Shown here: in pieces, positions 35,330 to 52,570 of the stretch | Numbering within the stretch: the first letter of the stretch is position 1 | How the letters are laid out: the number at the start of each line of letters is the position of its first letter | NCBI GenBank assembly: GCA_033239005.1 | Contig: BSQZ01000034.1 | Coordinates: forward strand, 3,892,501-3,956,500 | Direction: 5' to 3' | Length of the DNA: 64,000 nucleotides | Source of the DNA: Lamellibrachia satsuma | Lineage: Eukaryota > Annelida > Polychaeta > Sabellida > Siboglinidae | Made by a program: the position numbers and the translations under genes | Notes under the pieces: model-generated | What the model was told of the DNA's origin: nothing | Databases searched by the model: none | Seen by the model: the letters and a program-made list of their open reading frames with translations, nothing else

Positions 35330-36410
35330 ATGTTGAAATTTTGATAACATATTGCAGTGATATGAAACATTTCTACTGTACATTTCTTTACTGTGACTGA
35401 GAGTAACCACGTCGCACGTAAAAGCAACAAACATTTAAACGTAATGAGTCACATTTCAAAACCAAATGGCGTCTATGCAAGATATTTGTACAGCACAGTT
35501 TCAAAACAATGATTGGAAATAAATGTTCTAGTCGCATTGAAGGTTGGAGACACACTTTTAAATATAATTTCTGGGTGCTGAATTCAAACAGACGTTTTGC
35601 CGACTTGTATAGTACAGTTTATCGCCCAACATTTCTAAAGCAAATGGCGGTTGCATTTGAGATTCTCCATTTGCATAGTTTCACCAACTGTTTACAGTAG
35701 AAATACACATTAGACCATACACTGATATGCTTACACTCCTTACTAATAAAAGTACACATAGTGGAAATGTTTAGTGGGTATGCATTATAATTGCTCACCA
35801 AAACACAAGTTGTTGCAACTGTCCAAAGTAAAACAACCATAAAGGGCACATTGTACTAATTTGTAGTTAGCCAATCACCATCAAACATAATCAGCACTGG
35901 TGGTCAAGTCAACGGCGCTGACGTAGCTGTATAAATCTGCAGCTTCATCTTTTGTTGAGACATTTTTTATGCTTCCACATAATATTATGTCAAAGCGCGT
36001 TACTGGACTTGGTATGATCAGCCTTGGACGTCCAACTGCATATCCCGCATTGGTTTCTTCTGGCGTTGTGGAATGGTGCAGTCGGTCTCCAGAGCATTGA
36101 CTCATAACGAACACGTTTCAATTGCAGCTAAACTGCAAAATAGTACGCGGCAGTGTTTAATTGGAACCACATTTGTAGAAATAATTTAAAACGTGCCTTG
36201 TCATAGGTGTTCACAGTAGGTAGATGACCACCCTGGAGAGTACATTATCCGTATATTTTGCAGTACTACCGGCGAGCTCACCCATTCCCAGATGTTGCAG
36301 CAATTCATGGTGAATTTCAAACACTGTCCTTACGTTTGTCTTGTCATGTCCTACAAGTTGTAATGTAATGTCACAGTCTGTTGATCATTATACTATGACA
36401 AAGTGTCCGT
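35330..36410. other. Non-coding stretch, nothing recognised
   Basis: No supported exon. Short open frames on both strands lack homology. Confidence 0.4.
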
Positions 36411-36417
36411 ATTGCAA

Positions 36418-36815
36418 GATTTAACAAGATTGCCATCCCAAACAACAAGTTCCAGATGGCAAGTTGACAAGAAAGCCATTGACTTATCGAGAGTCCAACA
36501 ATTTTCTCATCTATGTGTAGCCCGCCTTTATCATATAGCTATCAATTCTATTTTTAAACGTATTCGCACTACTAGCATTAACACAATCATTTGGCAGTGT
36601 GTTCCATTCATTTATCACCCTCTGATAGAAAGATTACTTTCTCGTGTCCAACCTACACTGCTCCTTAACTAATGCTGCTTTGTGCCCTCTGGTTCTACTG
36701 CCTTCTTTAAATTTGAAGAACATGTTCCTATCAACATCCTCATAACCGTTCACTATTTTAAACATTTCTATTTGGTCTCCTCTTAGTCTCCTGGTCTCTA
36801 GTGTTGTCAAACCAC
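36418..36815 (-). mobile_element. LINE 3' fragment, minus strand
   Basis: Reverse-oriented RT C-terminal sequence and 3' tail (AGATTTAACAAGATTGCCAT at its low-coordinate end), same family as at 2.8 and 32.0 kb. Confidence 0.75.
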
Positions 36816-36829
36816 ATTGTAATAGGTTT

Positions 36830-37139
<310 letters not shown>

Positions 37140-38050
37140 ATAATCGTACATGTCCGATTGGTCTGATTACGACTGAACTAGTTGTTTACATCATTACTTG
37201 GTCGGGCATCATGACGACGGATGTATTGTTTACGTCTTCGGGGTGAACGCATGTAATATATAAGTGCTGTCACTTATCGACGATGGTTGCACAGGTGAGA
37301 CAGTATCCACTTTGATGACTTTGATTTAAAAAAAAAACCGCTGTACCAAGATTGCAAGAACGCCATCGAAGCTATGCTGGCCGCGCGGTTATGTTTAAAT
37401 GTCACATACTGTTGTATGTCGAACTGAATAAAATACATGTATACATGTACAGTTATGGAATAGTTAAGGGATCAACGACATTTCGCTACGATCTGATTGA
37501 CCGACTACGCTGCAATGGGAATCGAAAATAATAACCTGGATCTGAACTACCGAAAATGTATGAGTTGACACGGAGTGTAAACAATGATTAGACATTAAAA
37601 ACGATAATTTTAAGCATTGTTCCACTTCGTCTTTCAACCGCTCTGAACACATACATTCACGACGCACATATCCGGTACCACTTAACATTGATTCACTGTT
37701 TCATGTGCGGATGACAAATTCGTATTTTTGCGCACCGAGTTTTAGTTGTGCGTTTGGCATTATGACGCAATGGAAGCATGCCATTTCAACCCAGTTTATA
37801 TTGGTGTTACCGACTAAGCTGCATTTATGAGTTATGACTATACATCTAATTCTTATACGTGGCGTACACTGCCACTGGCCTTGACTAGGCTACGCCTACG
37901 GTAATCCGTGACATGTTGCAATTCAAAACCGTTTCACCAATTGCAATGTATGGGGTTTACTGCAGTAAACATTAATTTTTTTGTACAAAAGTCGGCGCCA
38001 ACAAGCACCAATTAAACTTTCATGGCAACAAGGACAGATTCCGAATGGGA
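37140..38050. other. Non-coding stretch
   Basis: Only TGTCCGATTGGTCTGATTAC and ACGGATGTATTGTTTACGTC near 37153-37234 are notable. They reappear inverted near 45200-45260. No gene is recognised. Confidence 0.4.
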
Positions 38051-38087
38051 AAGGGTGGCGCCACCACACGGTAAAAAAACAACTAAC

Positions 38088-38133
38088 AAATCGCTCGCCT
38101 AAATTAGTTTGGCTAAAATTAGGCGAGCGATTT
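38088..38133. repeat. Near-perfect hairpin upstream of the piggyBac transposase
   Basis: AAATCGCTCGCCTAAATT and, 10 bp later, AAATTAGGCGAGCGATTT: an 18-bp inverted repeat with one or two mismatches. It is followed by a third half-copy, ATCGCTCGCCT, at 38134-38144. Confidence 0.85.
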
Positions 38134-38222
38134 ATCGCTCGCCTGCTGTTTTCATATGTGAAGCCCTGCAGGTCTTTTTCTAATTGTCAATGTTTATATT
38201 TTGATTATTTATCCACAGAGTG

Positions 38223-40260
38223 ATGGATACTAGCCGGTTCTACGGACGTGCAAAATGTATTGCTCAGCTGATACCAATACCAGAAACCTCAGATGACAGT
38301 GAGCTGTCTTCCGAAGGAGAGTCTGATGTGGAAGTCGTTCCTACGACATCAGCTGTTTCTGACAGCATTGACGACTTGTCAAATGATGAGGAGGAGCAGG
38401 AACGACAGCCACCTGTTGGTAGAGTCGGGCAGGGAAAATTTTTGTGGAAAACGCGACAACCGAATTATGTTTCATCAACGGAACCTGCCTTTGGGGGAGA
38501 AATATTCATCGGAGGCGACGTGAATATGTCGATGATCAGTTCGAAAATGACATGAAGAAGAACATTGTTGAACAGTCGAACTACGCAAGTCAACCCGAAC
38601 AAGCATCTTGGCCTTGACATTGCCACTCTTGTTGAGAAATTTATTGGCATCATATTCCTGATGAGCATTGTGAGGATGCCACGATCACGAATGTACTGGA
38701 GTTTTGGCTTCAGATTTCCGAAAATTGCTGATGTGATGCCCCTCGCTCGCTGGGAAACCATCAAGCGAATGTTACACATCAGCGATAACTCTCTTGCACT
38801 GCCAACTGTACAAGATCCGCCTATTTGTTGACGCCACCACCCGAAAAGTAATTAGCATTGTACCAGGAGAGAGACTGTCCATTGATGAACAAATATTACC
38901 TTTCAAAGGGAAGTCTCGTCTGCAACAGTACAACCCCAAGAAGCCAAAGGAATGGGGCTACAAAACGTTCGTACTGTCGGGCATCAATTGTTTGATCCAC
39001 AACTTTGAGGTGTACACAGGGAAGATTGACGTGTGTCCTCGACAGCCCGATCTCAAGACGTCTGCTAACATTGTGTTGCGACTTCTTGTGAACATTCCAA
39101 GAGGCGTGTGGCATGAAGTTTTCTTCGATAATTGGTTAAATAGCGTGAATTTGCAGGCGACCCCATGGAAACAGGGGATTGCATGTGTCGGCACAGTGCG
39201 TGCAAACCGCCTCACAAGGTGCACATTGTTGGCTGACAAAGCAACGAGAAAGAAGGGTCGTGGCACAATGACACTGCAAACAGCAACGGTAGGTAGGTAA
39301 AAGGTAAAGTCATCCCCCAGGCATTACGCCTTAGGAAGCCATGAAGGCTTATATGGCCAGTGCTTAAACCTGGTTTCTATAGTGCGATAGAGTGCAGTTA
39401 TACTGACTCTCCTGGACGGGACACTAGTCCATCGCAGATACCTTCCAAACAGTGTTTGTACTCATTTACAGCTGAGTAGACTGAGGCAAAGTAGGGTAAA
39501 CGAAATTGCCTAAGCTTCGAAAACGAACCGTGACCAGTGTGGGTCTTGAACTCACAACCCTTGAATTTAGAGTCCAACACCTTAACCACTAGGCCACGAC
39601 TGCCCCCAAACAGCAACGGTACATGGAGTTGAACTGCGTGGTGTGAAGTGGTTTGACAATCGTGGGGTTACTCTTTTGAGCTCATATGCCGCTATCGAAC
39701 CAATCACCAATGTGCAGCGGTTTGACCGGAAGCTGGCTCGGCACATCCAGGTGGAATGCCCATCGATTGTAATCGCCTACAACTGGACTCGCTTCTAGCG
39801 CTGTACCGCATCCCTGTCCGTTCCAAGAAGTGGTATCACCGCCTCCTCTTCCATTTCTTGGACCTGATGCTTGTACAAGCATGGTTGCTGTACCGCCGTG
39901 ACGCCGACGCCTGTGGGATTCGCCGCGCTGCACAAATGCCACTTCTGCAATTTAAGATTGGAGTGGCAGACAGCTTGATCTTGGAAAAGAAGAGAAAAGC
40001 TGACGCAAAGAGAGGGCGGCCTTCACTCAGCATCGAGGCTGAACATCAGCGAAAAAAGACTCGTGGACCAACACCTCCGACCCCGTCAACTTCTGTCCGG
40101 TCAGATGATACTGGCCATTGGCCAGTGTTCACAGAGAAAAGGGGAAGGTGCAGACAACCAGGTTGCAGTAGTGTGCCATAAGTGAAGTGCAGCAAGTGCA
40201 ATGTCCATCTGTGCTTCACTGTGTGTGTGACGACGAATTCGACGGAGATCATGAATATGA
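38223..40260 (+). pseudogene. piggyBac-type DDE transposase, decayed
   Basis: The ATG at 38223 starts an acidic N-terminus (SDDSELSSEGESDVEVVPTT). Frameshifts near 38520, 38580 and 38810 break the region before the core. The catalytic core reads LSIDEQILPFKGKSRLQQYN (first Asp), GYKTFVLSG and HEVFFDNWLNSV (second Asp). A SINE splits it at 39292. Reading continues with GVKWFDNRGVTLLSSY and IEPITNVQRFDRKL, then shifts frame near 39790, where the GGVD motif bearing the third acidic residue would be, and resumes at LDSLLALYRIPVRSKKWYHR. The C-terminal Cys cluster (GRCRQPGC, then a TAA, then [15 protein letters not shown]) is the zinc-binding tail of the family. At least five lesions make it inactive. 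Confidence 0.85.
39292..39606 (-). mobile_element. tRNA-derived SINE inserted in the piggyBac gene
   Basis: On the minus strand the 5' end shows an A box (TGGCCTAGTGG, 39596-39586) and a B box (GTTCAAGAC, 39551-39543) about 35 bp apart, followed by an unrelated body and a TTTTACCTACC tail. It is flanked by a perfect 15-bp target-site duplication, CAAACAGCAACGGTA (39277-39291 and 39607-39621). Removing one duplication plus the element restores the transposase frame at this point. Confidence 0.93.
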
Positions 40261-40287
40261 TAGAAACAGGATTTACCTACTTGAAAA

Positions 40288-40551
<264 letters not shown>

Positions 40552-40609
40552 TGCGCTGGTCTGAGTAAATCGTAGCCTCGATTATCAAGAATCCGTGCTG
40601 TGGCGCCAC

Positions 40610-41430
40610 TGTTTGTCGCACACATCATCTTGTGGATGCAGAGAGCACTTGCCATTGTGACGGAAATTATGTTTGCGTACAGATTCTGGTCGCATACATA
40701 ATTATATTAATTACGCATCATTCGGACATTTGGCTAACTCATAAAGTAAGAGTGAATGTTTAACATTTTATACGATGCAATTCGATTTAACTTTAAACTG
40801 ATTATATTAACACAAATGTCAGACCGAAAATTTAAATCAGGGAAAATTTTTAGTGTAGAATCTCGATAATGACGCGAAGTGGCGACAGTAGGTAACAACG
40901 AGACCACGCCTCTGAGGTCAGAATCAGATAAGCGAGACTACGTAAGTTGGCAATTAAAGTGACCGACTACCCTAAAATCTGCGCATCGGTCTACTCTCTC
41001 TACGTATTCTTTCAAATCCGGCTGCTATCGGCGGCTTAGTTTTGCGCGAACGTATTTATGGACGTCTATTGTTCAAACATTTTATGTGACATTATTTCAC
41101 CTGCGTACCTTAAAGTATTCTATTCAGCGACCGCCTGGATGATCAGTAATTCTCCAAAGCTACTTGCGGTGTAGGGGAAGGACGTGATAACTGAGCCATT
41201 TTACATTATTTTTTATATATAGGGCACCATCTTATTACTAAATAAAAATTCGTTTTACTTACATAACCTATGTTTATTAGTAGATCATTTTATAACAAAT
41301 ATAATATATATGTATTATGTAGCTTTTGATATTTAAAATTTATATATACTGTGGCGTGATAATTACAGTACGGTGCAACAGCACACTCTAAATTTTATCG
41401 ACACATTGTTGATAGAACGGTACGATATAC
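40610..41430. other. Non-coding stretch, nothing recognised
   Basis: AT-rich DNA without recognised coding or repeat content. Confidence 0.4.
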
Positions 41431-41830
41431 AGATAAGTGGATTGGAAATTGATACACATACTATCCACAATTGTATGCAATTGAAATTGAGTTTTTTTTA
41501 CAAACATTAGGAGTTTATGATGAAATTAATATGTGCAAAATTTGCACATGAGATGTAAATTGTGGCAGGATTGCACGGAGGTTGGCACTTCCTTCGTACT
41601 CCAGGTTTAATGAGTTCTAGTTCAGGCTAACAAATGTCTTATTTCACAGGCTTTTCACATGTTAAATTGGTTTATTTGAAATGATATAGGCCTATATAAA
41701 GTTTTCTTGTTTTAATGACAAGTGGTTAATATCGCAATAGTTCATATCGTATATGGATTATTATACTTTTTTAATGAACGTTTGCATAGGTGTGAACATC
41801 TACTCAAGGAAAAGCGGGGAAATGCTCATG
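41430..41830 (+). repeat. Dispersed repeat family M, copy 2
   Basis: It shares TATCCACAATTGTATGCAAT, ACAAACATTAGGAGTTTA, TTGCACATGAGATG, TGTGGCAGGATTG, TTAATATCGCAATAGTTCA and TAGGTGTGAAC with the 54.54-54.90 kb copy. Confidence 0.7.
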
Positions 41831-42104
41831 AAAAAACACCACTCAACCTTTGACGTTTTTAGCGTTATCCGCTGTTTTTTTATCGTGTTGTTTTACGGGC
41901 CGCCATTTTGATGTGCCTTTCTCTTCTGGCGCGATAAAGTGTGACATGATTTCAGACAACAGAAATGAAACGGAATTGTCTACATTCTGTCGTAAAAAAG
42001 TAAAATAGGATGGCAGTAGGCGTGCCCTTTTGGTGACATAGAATGTGGAGTGTGGAGCCAGTCTAGTTTTGGAGCCACCCGCCAGGTGGTACCACTCTAG
42101 TGAC

Positions 42105-43481
42105 GTCACGTTAAAACATTATTTCTCAGCACAGTATTTAACACGTGGACTAGATTATTTGGTGCGGAAGATTGCATGGTGGTTCTAATCCCAGTTGTGT
42201 GTATATGAGGCAAAACCAAAGCCAGGTCGTCACTTTGTCGTTTTCTCCCATTTTCAGCTAATGACTCTGTATAAACCACATTTATGATGTGATAATGTGA
42301 CTAGTGTATTGTCGAACTGGGTGGAGGGAGCAGAAGCATGGTGACGTTAGCGTGACGTATTTGATGTACGTTACCTATATACTATTACATACATGAAGTG
42401 TAGTATGCGTCACTGCTACCTTCACGCGCCCATGGCGTTTACACTAGATACGGATCTACTGACTATTTGGTATACATAATCTAGTAGCATCTATGCTACA
42501 TCATTTCCATCACGAAGACAAACGCGATTCTACTCATCACTCTGCTAACAAGTACGCTTTGCGTAGTCGAAGGCCAAAGCTGGTTTTGTAAAGCAAATGT
42601 ACCCTTGGAAGAGGTTCATAAGCCGGCCACGTCGTTGATGTATTAAACAGTCGAATATCGCTCTACACTGAGTCTACAAACACACGTGCAGCAACTGGTG
42701 AGCGATAATACCAAGTTGCAGCCACAAGAGTTGACGAACGAGAACAGCAAATGGCGCCTGTCAGCAAAGGTATGAATAGTCGAGGTGTGATGGTCTCCTT
42801 ACTATTTAGGTACACTGTGAAACACGTTTGTTTACGTAATTCATGTTAAACATCATCAAACCAGGACTACCATCTTCTTTCCCCAAGGTGTTGTATGTTT
42901 GTTTATATAGTTTTCAAATAAATATATGACTTCATATTAAAAAAGAATCATATTGTCATCATATCCCCATCGAGAAATGTGAAGCTTTGTTCGAACGGGG
43001 AAATAATGATGACAGATAAAGCGGTCTGCTAATGGAGGGCACACAGTGTAGACAATAACAAGCCACCGGTATTATATTCACGTACTGCCTTCCCATGCAG
43101 ATTTGCAAGAATCAGTCAAATGCAATGTTTTGCAGACATGTGATTATGTGAAGAAGACAGATTAATCCGTGTTCCGTGTCGTATGTAATGACGAACTACA
43201 ACTGATGCACACAGGTTCTAAATGCGACGACTGGCGGCAATGGGTCCTCACTCTGAACGGTGCAACTCTTGGAATTCGTCAAAACACAGATTCACACAAA
43301 CCGACCTACGATAACAATCACATGTTTTTGACACCTTATACACAGTATAATTATGTGTTATGATCTTACATAAAGATAGTCATTAATAACATATTATTCC
43401 CGTCATGAGTTAGCGGCGTTTGCTGGTTGGAGGTTTCGACTGTTCATTCTAGATACGTATGTACGTACGTACGTACGTACG

Positions 43482-43512
<31 letters not shown>

Positions 43513-43874
43513 GTATCCAAGTATATATGTATGTATGTATGTATATATGCATGTATGTATGTATGTATGTGTGTATGTATGCATGCATGCATGCATGCAT
43601 GCATGTATGTATGTATGTATGTACGCATGATATGTGTGTGTGAGTGCGTGTGTGCGTGCGTGTCTCAATATGCGTGTGTCTCAGTGTGATACGTGTCATT
43701 GTTTCAGTGGAGAAGTACTGCCGTAATGTGCTGTCGGGAAGTATTCGAGTCGCCTGGAACGTTGAAGACAATCAGCATGAAGCCCTTCAGTTAGATGTCG
43801 GGAATAGTTACACTGGGTGGATTCACACGTCGAAGAGGTCGTTGTGGAGTTATTACGTGTATGACATTTTGTAA
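42105..43874 (+). pseudogene. CTHRC1-like pseudogene 6, right arm of inverted duplication plus exon C
   Basis: The four-part layout is A-like 42509-42769 (no ATG; leader AILLITLLTSTLCVVEGQSW; an in-frame TAA; helix region LQTHVQQLVSDNTKL; donor GTATGA), L-like about 42963-43033 (donor lost), B-like about 43151-43330, C-like 43708-43874. Exon B reads CDYVKKTD, TAA stop, SVFRVVCNDELQLMHTGSKC and WVLTLNG, then a deletion and no donor. Exon C is open (VEKYCRNVLSGSIRVAWNVE, YTGW) but has lost the GDC cysteine and the IVVEE end. It is a divergent subfamily: its exon A lacks the LCACTVNVP core and has WFCKANVPLEEVHKPAT. Confidence 0.8.
43455..43640. repeat. (GTAC)n(GTAT)n(GCAT)n array
   Basis: A compound tetranucleotide array between the exon B and C relics of pseudogene 6. 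Open frames across it are artefacts. Confidence 0.96.
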
Positions 43875-43899
43875 ACAAAGAACTAAATATAAATTTAGC

Positions 43900-44700
43900 T
43901 TTTCGGTGACAAACAGCTTGCTTTCATTTATTGCGCCATATTGCTCTTCGGTTCAGATATTCATAATATTTTGCTGCAGTATATTTGCGTCATCAACGCG
44001 TCATGGTACTAGCGAGTCTAGTGAAGTTATTCAAGTTTCACAGTACAGGAACATTGTGTTGTGTTTTGTCTTATAGTTGTGGTTGTTAATAACTGCATTT
44101 TGTTTTCCATGCTTTATATTGGCAGATTCTTCAGCGCTTTACGATGAGGCAGAACGTATTGTTCCAATCCGGACCTGTTATTTTTTTTATTTACTTATTC
44201 TTAATGTATTTGAAATTGTGTTTGACTAAAGTTGCGCCAGTTACCCCATGATTCTGGACACATGTTAGGTGTATTTGTTCAAATATGTTACCATATGATT
44301 ATAGACAAATACATATGGTGACATCACATATAAGGGTTTTAATCGAGATGACCATTGACCTTATCGAAAACAACGACTGGCTGTGTTTATGCGTAAGACC
44401 CGGTTCTGGTGCCTGGTGGCGCCACCATCTGGGGTCTGGGTAAATCGAGACCATTCCCCCTAGGTGGCGATGCTCTTCCTTCCGAGTGTTATTATTATTG
44501 GGGTTGTTTTAAGTTTGATTCTTAAACGTTGGCATAACGCTCTAATTAAAATATATAATGGAATCACCCGTTGATGAATGTTGCCAATTTAAAGAAACAT
44601 AAATTTCATTTACTGGATCACAACATTACTCCCAGAATTCTCTTGGAAAGAAAGAAGTTGTTTTCGTGCGAAGAATGCTCGCCACCTAGTGGACATTAAT
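43900..44700 (+). repeat. Duplicated block D, copy 3, downstream of pseudogene 6
   Basis: Diverged from 17.8-18.3 and 28.0-29.06 kb but in the same order: CAGGAACAATGTGTTG-like sequence, GATGAGGCAGA, TTTTAATCGAGATGACCAT, GGTGGCGCCACCATCTGGGG, TAGGTGGCGA and CGCCACCTAGTGG. It ties block D to the 3' side of a CTHRC1-like gene. Confidence 0.6.
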
Positions 44701-44799
44701 TGATAATAGACGAAGACAGTTGGGGCGACCCACAGAAAGCAAGATAGCAAAGACAACCAGAGTTTCAAATCTGGCACATCCAAAGACAAACCCTCCAAC

Positions 44800-45488
44800 A
44801 GGGGCGTCAATCACCATTTCACCACTGCCGCAACATACATTTGATCTGTACTTCTTTATTTAATTTGGTAAACTCCAATTTTTTTTCTCAAGAAATCTCC
44901 TTTTCAATTGCATACAATTATACAGAGCCTTTGTATTGAAAATGTAAAAAAGAAAATATTGCATTACTCAAGTGCACAGTTGCAATAACCTAGCAAGTCA
45001 TAAACAACAATCGCTTTGACCAGTCAACCAATCCTTTATATCACTCCACAACTTTCTATTTTGAGTTTATTATGACGTTGTGCCAGTGGTGGATATATGA
45101 TGAGTGGTGCCACCGTTAGGGAGTGTGGTCCAATGAGGAACTGTGCAACCATCACCGATAGGTGACAGCACTTACCACATGCGTCCATCCAGTTGACGTA
45201 AACAATACATCCGTTTTCATCGCACGTCGTAATCAGACTAATCGGACACAACATTGTGTGCCGGGCGTGTTTAAGTTTTTCACAAACGCTCAGTTCGTTT
45301 TGAAGTATTTTGTAGCGACAATACACGTCACACAGAAAATAACAGTCGACCTCGTTTTGGATGCATATTGTGAACGCATGTGTTAAGTGAAACCCTCTGT
45401 CGGCTTCTTCTGGACGATTTCCCATTAACACAAATTCGCCTACGGCAAGATAACATCGCAGTGGCAATATCAGCTCCAACATAATATA

Positions 45489-45540
<52 letters not shown>

Positions 45541-46977
45541 CGTAGAGTTACCCGATTTAACATGGCATGGTATTTCTGTTGCGTTTTAAATGTTCACTAT
45601 TCCATTGATATTAGCATGAACTACTCCAATGATATATTAAGAACTACTGACAACGTTACGTTATGCTGTTCTTGGCAAATGAACAAACTACCGGACTACT
45701 GGACGCCAGCCATCGGCTTGTGGGTTGAAGTTAGGTTCTCTACAACTACACTTGTTATATAATCAAACCAGAGGTGACATTATTGTTATACTTTTGTTTG
45801 AAAATCGTCTCATCACACTCCAGAATTGTGTCAGTTATATGTCTCGTTATGTAGGTTAAAACCAACTTTGATTGTTTTGGAGTGTTCTGGAAAGTGTTCT
45901 CATATTTTATATCGCTTTAAAGTGTAATGAATTAATAACATATTTAAAATGGAAGGCATGTGTTCCACAAATGGAGCAACATATTGGCTTTCTATGGCAT
46001 ACAATCATAAATCGTTGTATGAATTGATACACAACACATTCCGTTCTCCTCCACGCCAAGACACGCCTAGCAATACATCGAAATATTTCCGTTTGTCTTA
46101 CATCTGCGAATGAATAACTTCTGGCGTAAATGTATCAGCTGTCTCTAAAAATTGGTACTTTTGGCTCATGTTTCAGCGTTCCGGGCGAGTGTAGCCACCT
46201 CTCATGCGTCTGCTACCGATTGTATACATTAAGGTGCCCTGGTCTCAATCACAGTGTACGAAAAGTGATAACCCAATTCGATTCAATTCAACTCCACACT
46301 ATACCCCAACTCAACATCGTTATTGCATAAGCAATTTTTATTTCATAAACATGTAAGCAAGAAACAAATGACTTAAACTACTAAACTGCTGAAGGCAACA
46401 ACACATTTAATGTAATTTGTGGCTGTTTGACATTGATGTAAAATGTACATACTTGGGTGTTCTAATGTTATTTCTTAGCAATAGCGGTTCCATTTCATAA
46501 ACTGTGTCAAATAACGAAGGTGGGAAAACATTGTGGAAACTACACATAATCAACGGAACACAGCGTAGTAATAGCTCGCTCTAGAGTTCTACAACAATGC
46601 AGAGTCGTGGTCATAATAAAACACGTAGGAATCTGCAGCACTTTTATACGAATGGCTCTGAGAGCCACAGCAAAGACTATAAATGTTAACGATACAGTGT
46701 TACCAAAGCACTACGATGTATGGGTTAAGTGGATTTCGGCAGAGGTTACATTTGTACTATGTAAAGTTTGGGTGTCTCAGCGGCGCACCACACGTTAATA
46801 ACACTTCAAGCGCATCAAGTCAAGCTATGCTACGTAATAAAGTTTCTTAAATGTAGTAGTATTAACAATTCCACTACCTACGGAACTATTTGCAATACTT
46901 AACATATTTCCATTAGGTTATTCTAAAGAACTACATCCGAATCCAATGCAACGGAATTAGGCGAACCTTTTCGAAAT
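44800..46977. other. Intergenic stretch downstream of gene 3, no gene recognised
   Basis: It contains a (GCAC)n microsatellite at 45487-45542. The 175-codon minus-strand frame at 45563-45036 begins in that repeat (RACV units) and has no recognised homology. The rest is AT-rich DNA without supported exons. Confidence 0.4.
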
Positions 46978-50865
<3,888 letters not shown>

Positions 50866-50881
50866 CATGGTGTGTAGCATG

Positions 50882-50934
50882 GTACGTCACTGCGACAATT
50901 GTGTTCGTGATGCATATAAATAGCTCTTTATATA
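50882..50934 (-). promoter_or_regulatory. Gene 3 core promoter: TATA box and conserved block
   Basis: TATATAAAG (50934-50926) lies about 61-69 bp before the ATG. The conserved block CGAACACAATTGTCGCAGTG with following ACGTAC (50908-50882) sits where the transcription start is expected. Confidence 0.6.
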
Positions 50935-50939
50935 CACCC

Positions 50940-52570
50940 CGCATCGGGTGAATAAATGTTCAATTGATGCGCCTGAGGAAAACGTAACACATTTACAAGT
51001 AGTAAGGTTGTCTATCATGTCAACAACGCAAGAATAACAAAAACACATGCGACACCTTAATAAATATCCTATTTGTGGGATTGTATCGAAATCTGTTTGA
51101 TATGCATCTTGAATATGTATGGTGCGGGTATTTATTCTGTGCATGTATACCAATCCCCTCGTAGTCGGCACGTTTCCCCGCGTTGGTGTTGTTCTGCAGG
51201 ATTCGTTGCCCCCCCCCTTTTTAATTAAACACCGAGAGGAGGCGCTGCGTGTTCGTGTCATTCCTGTTTGGGACAAGACCACAGTTACACTTTTTGGAAA
51301 GCTAGCCGAATGCGGTTATTTTATATATATTCAGCCAGCAGAATTATTCAGTTTATAAAGTTTGGCAGTGGGATATTGCGGTTTGAAACGGATTTGAAGA
51401 GGAGTAGTGATTGTGGTGATGTCATTCCAGAAAAAAGGGTTAGCCTGTTAATACTTTGCCAAAACTACCATTTTGCCAAAACTGCCATACAAAGAGCTGG
51501 TGGTTTGTCATTTTGGCAGAACTTGTTCAACAGATTAGTGACGCAGTGCCAGTGGATGTCATACCGTTACAGTATGTTTGGGGATCACGCAAATCGTGCA
51601 AACGGGAAACCTAACCGTGGTCTGTGCCATTTTGGATTGTCGTTTAACGTCATGATCTGAAATATAATTGATGTACATATCATAGAGAGGTGATAATGAT
51701 GGAATTACTGGAAAATCAAACAAGAAAGCTAAAAGGGAAGGGGAAAAAGAAGGAAGACAAATAAGTTTGCAATGAAAATTGACTGGACGATAGGCCAGGA
51801 CTACGATAGTCGGTATCCAGAACATCAACAAGGATTGCCCAAGTGCATGAGTTAGTGCCTGCCGATAAATCTAAGCCGAAGTGTGTGTAATTGTGTCTGC
51901 AGCTGTTTTAGTTAAACACGAGACGCAATTGAAAAGCAAGACAAATGCACATTTAAAGCTTACGTTATTATACATGTGTAATGCAGGCTAATTAGTATGT
52001 GTTGCCTTCTCGAATCGTACGTATTTATTCGTAGCTGTTTCCCTTTCTCAAACAGTATCTAACTGCATGCGTTTGTGTGCGTGGTGCGCGGGTCGTGGGT
52101 GCACGGGTGCGCGGGTGCGCGTGTGCGCGGGTTCAATGCCTTATCTACCACAGGTCATCAATGGAGGACTTTAGCCCGAGGAGACTCACATCAATATCTG
52201 TTGTGAAGAGCGTCATGGTAACTCACCCTTGTTCTCGGATAAACAAAACCAATATCAGATGTTAGTAAGTCCTTCTTTTCAGAAACTGTTTTGATTACAG
52301 TACATTTAAATTCTCCCATTGCGCGAAACAGCCCACTGGAAACTGATGCATCACGAATACCTCCTGTGTGCATTAGACGAAACGAAACGAGTCATTGAAC
52401 TTGGATGGGATTGGGTAGCGTCGCACAAGTCTCTAAACATTGCGAAAATATTTCATATGTTTTGTTTAATTAATTGTTTTTTGGTTTCAAAAATCGGGAA
52501 CAGAAACTCAACAACGATACATATTAAACATGATTAAAAAGGGCCTTTCATCGTTCTAAAAAATTCTATG
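50940..52570. other. Non-coding stretch upstream of gene 3
   Basis: A 130-codon + frame at 51268-51660 (LFYIYSASRIIQ) is not recognised and lacks splice support. A short GCGGGTGCGCG-type repeat lies near 52085-52130. No other content is recognised. Confidence 0.4.

Noticed and set aside
38223..40260. Domesticated piggyBac-derived host gene
   Set aside because: Multiple frameshifts, a stop before the Cys-rich tail, loss of GGVD and a SINE insertion argue for a dead transposon.
45036..45563. 175-codon minus-strand frame
   Set aside because: Starts in the (GCAC)n repeat; no homology, leader or splice evidence.
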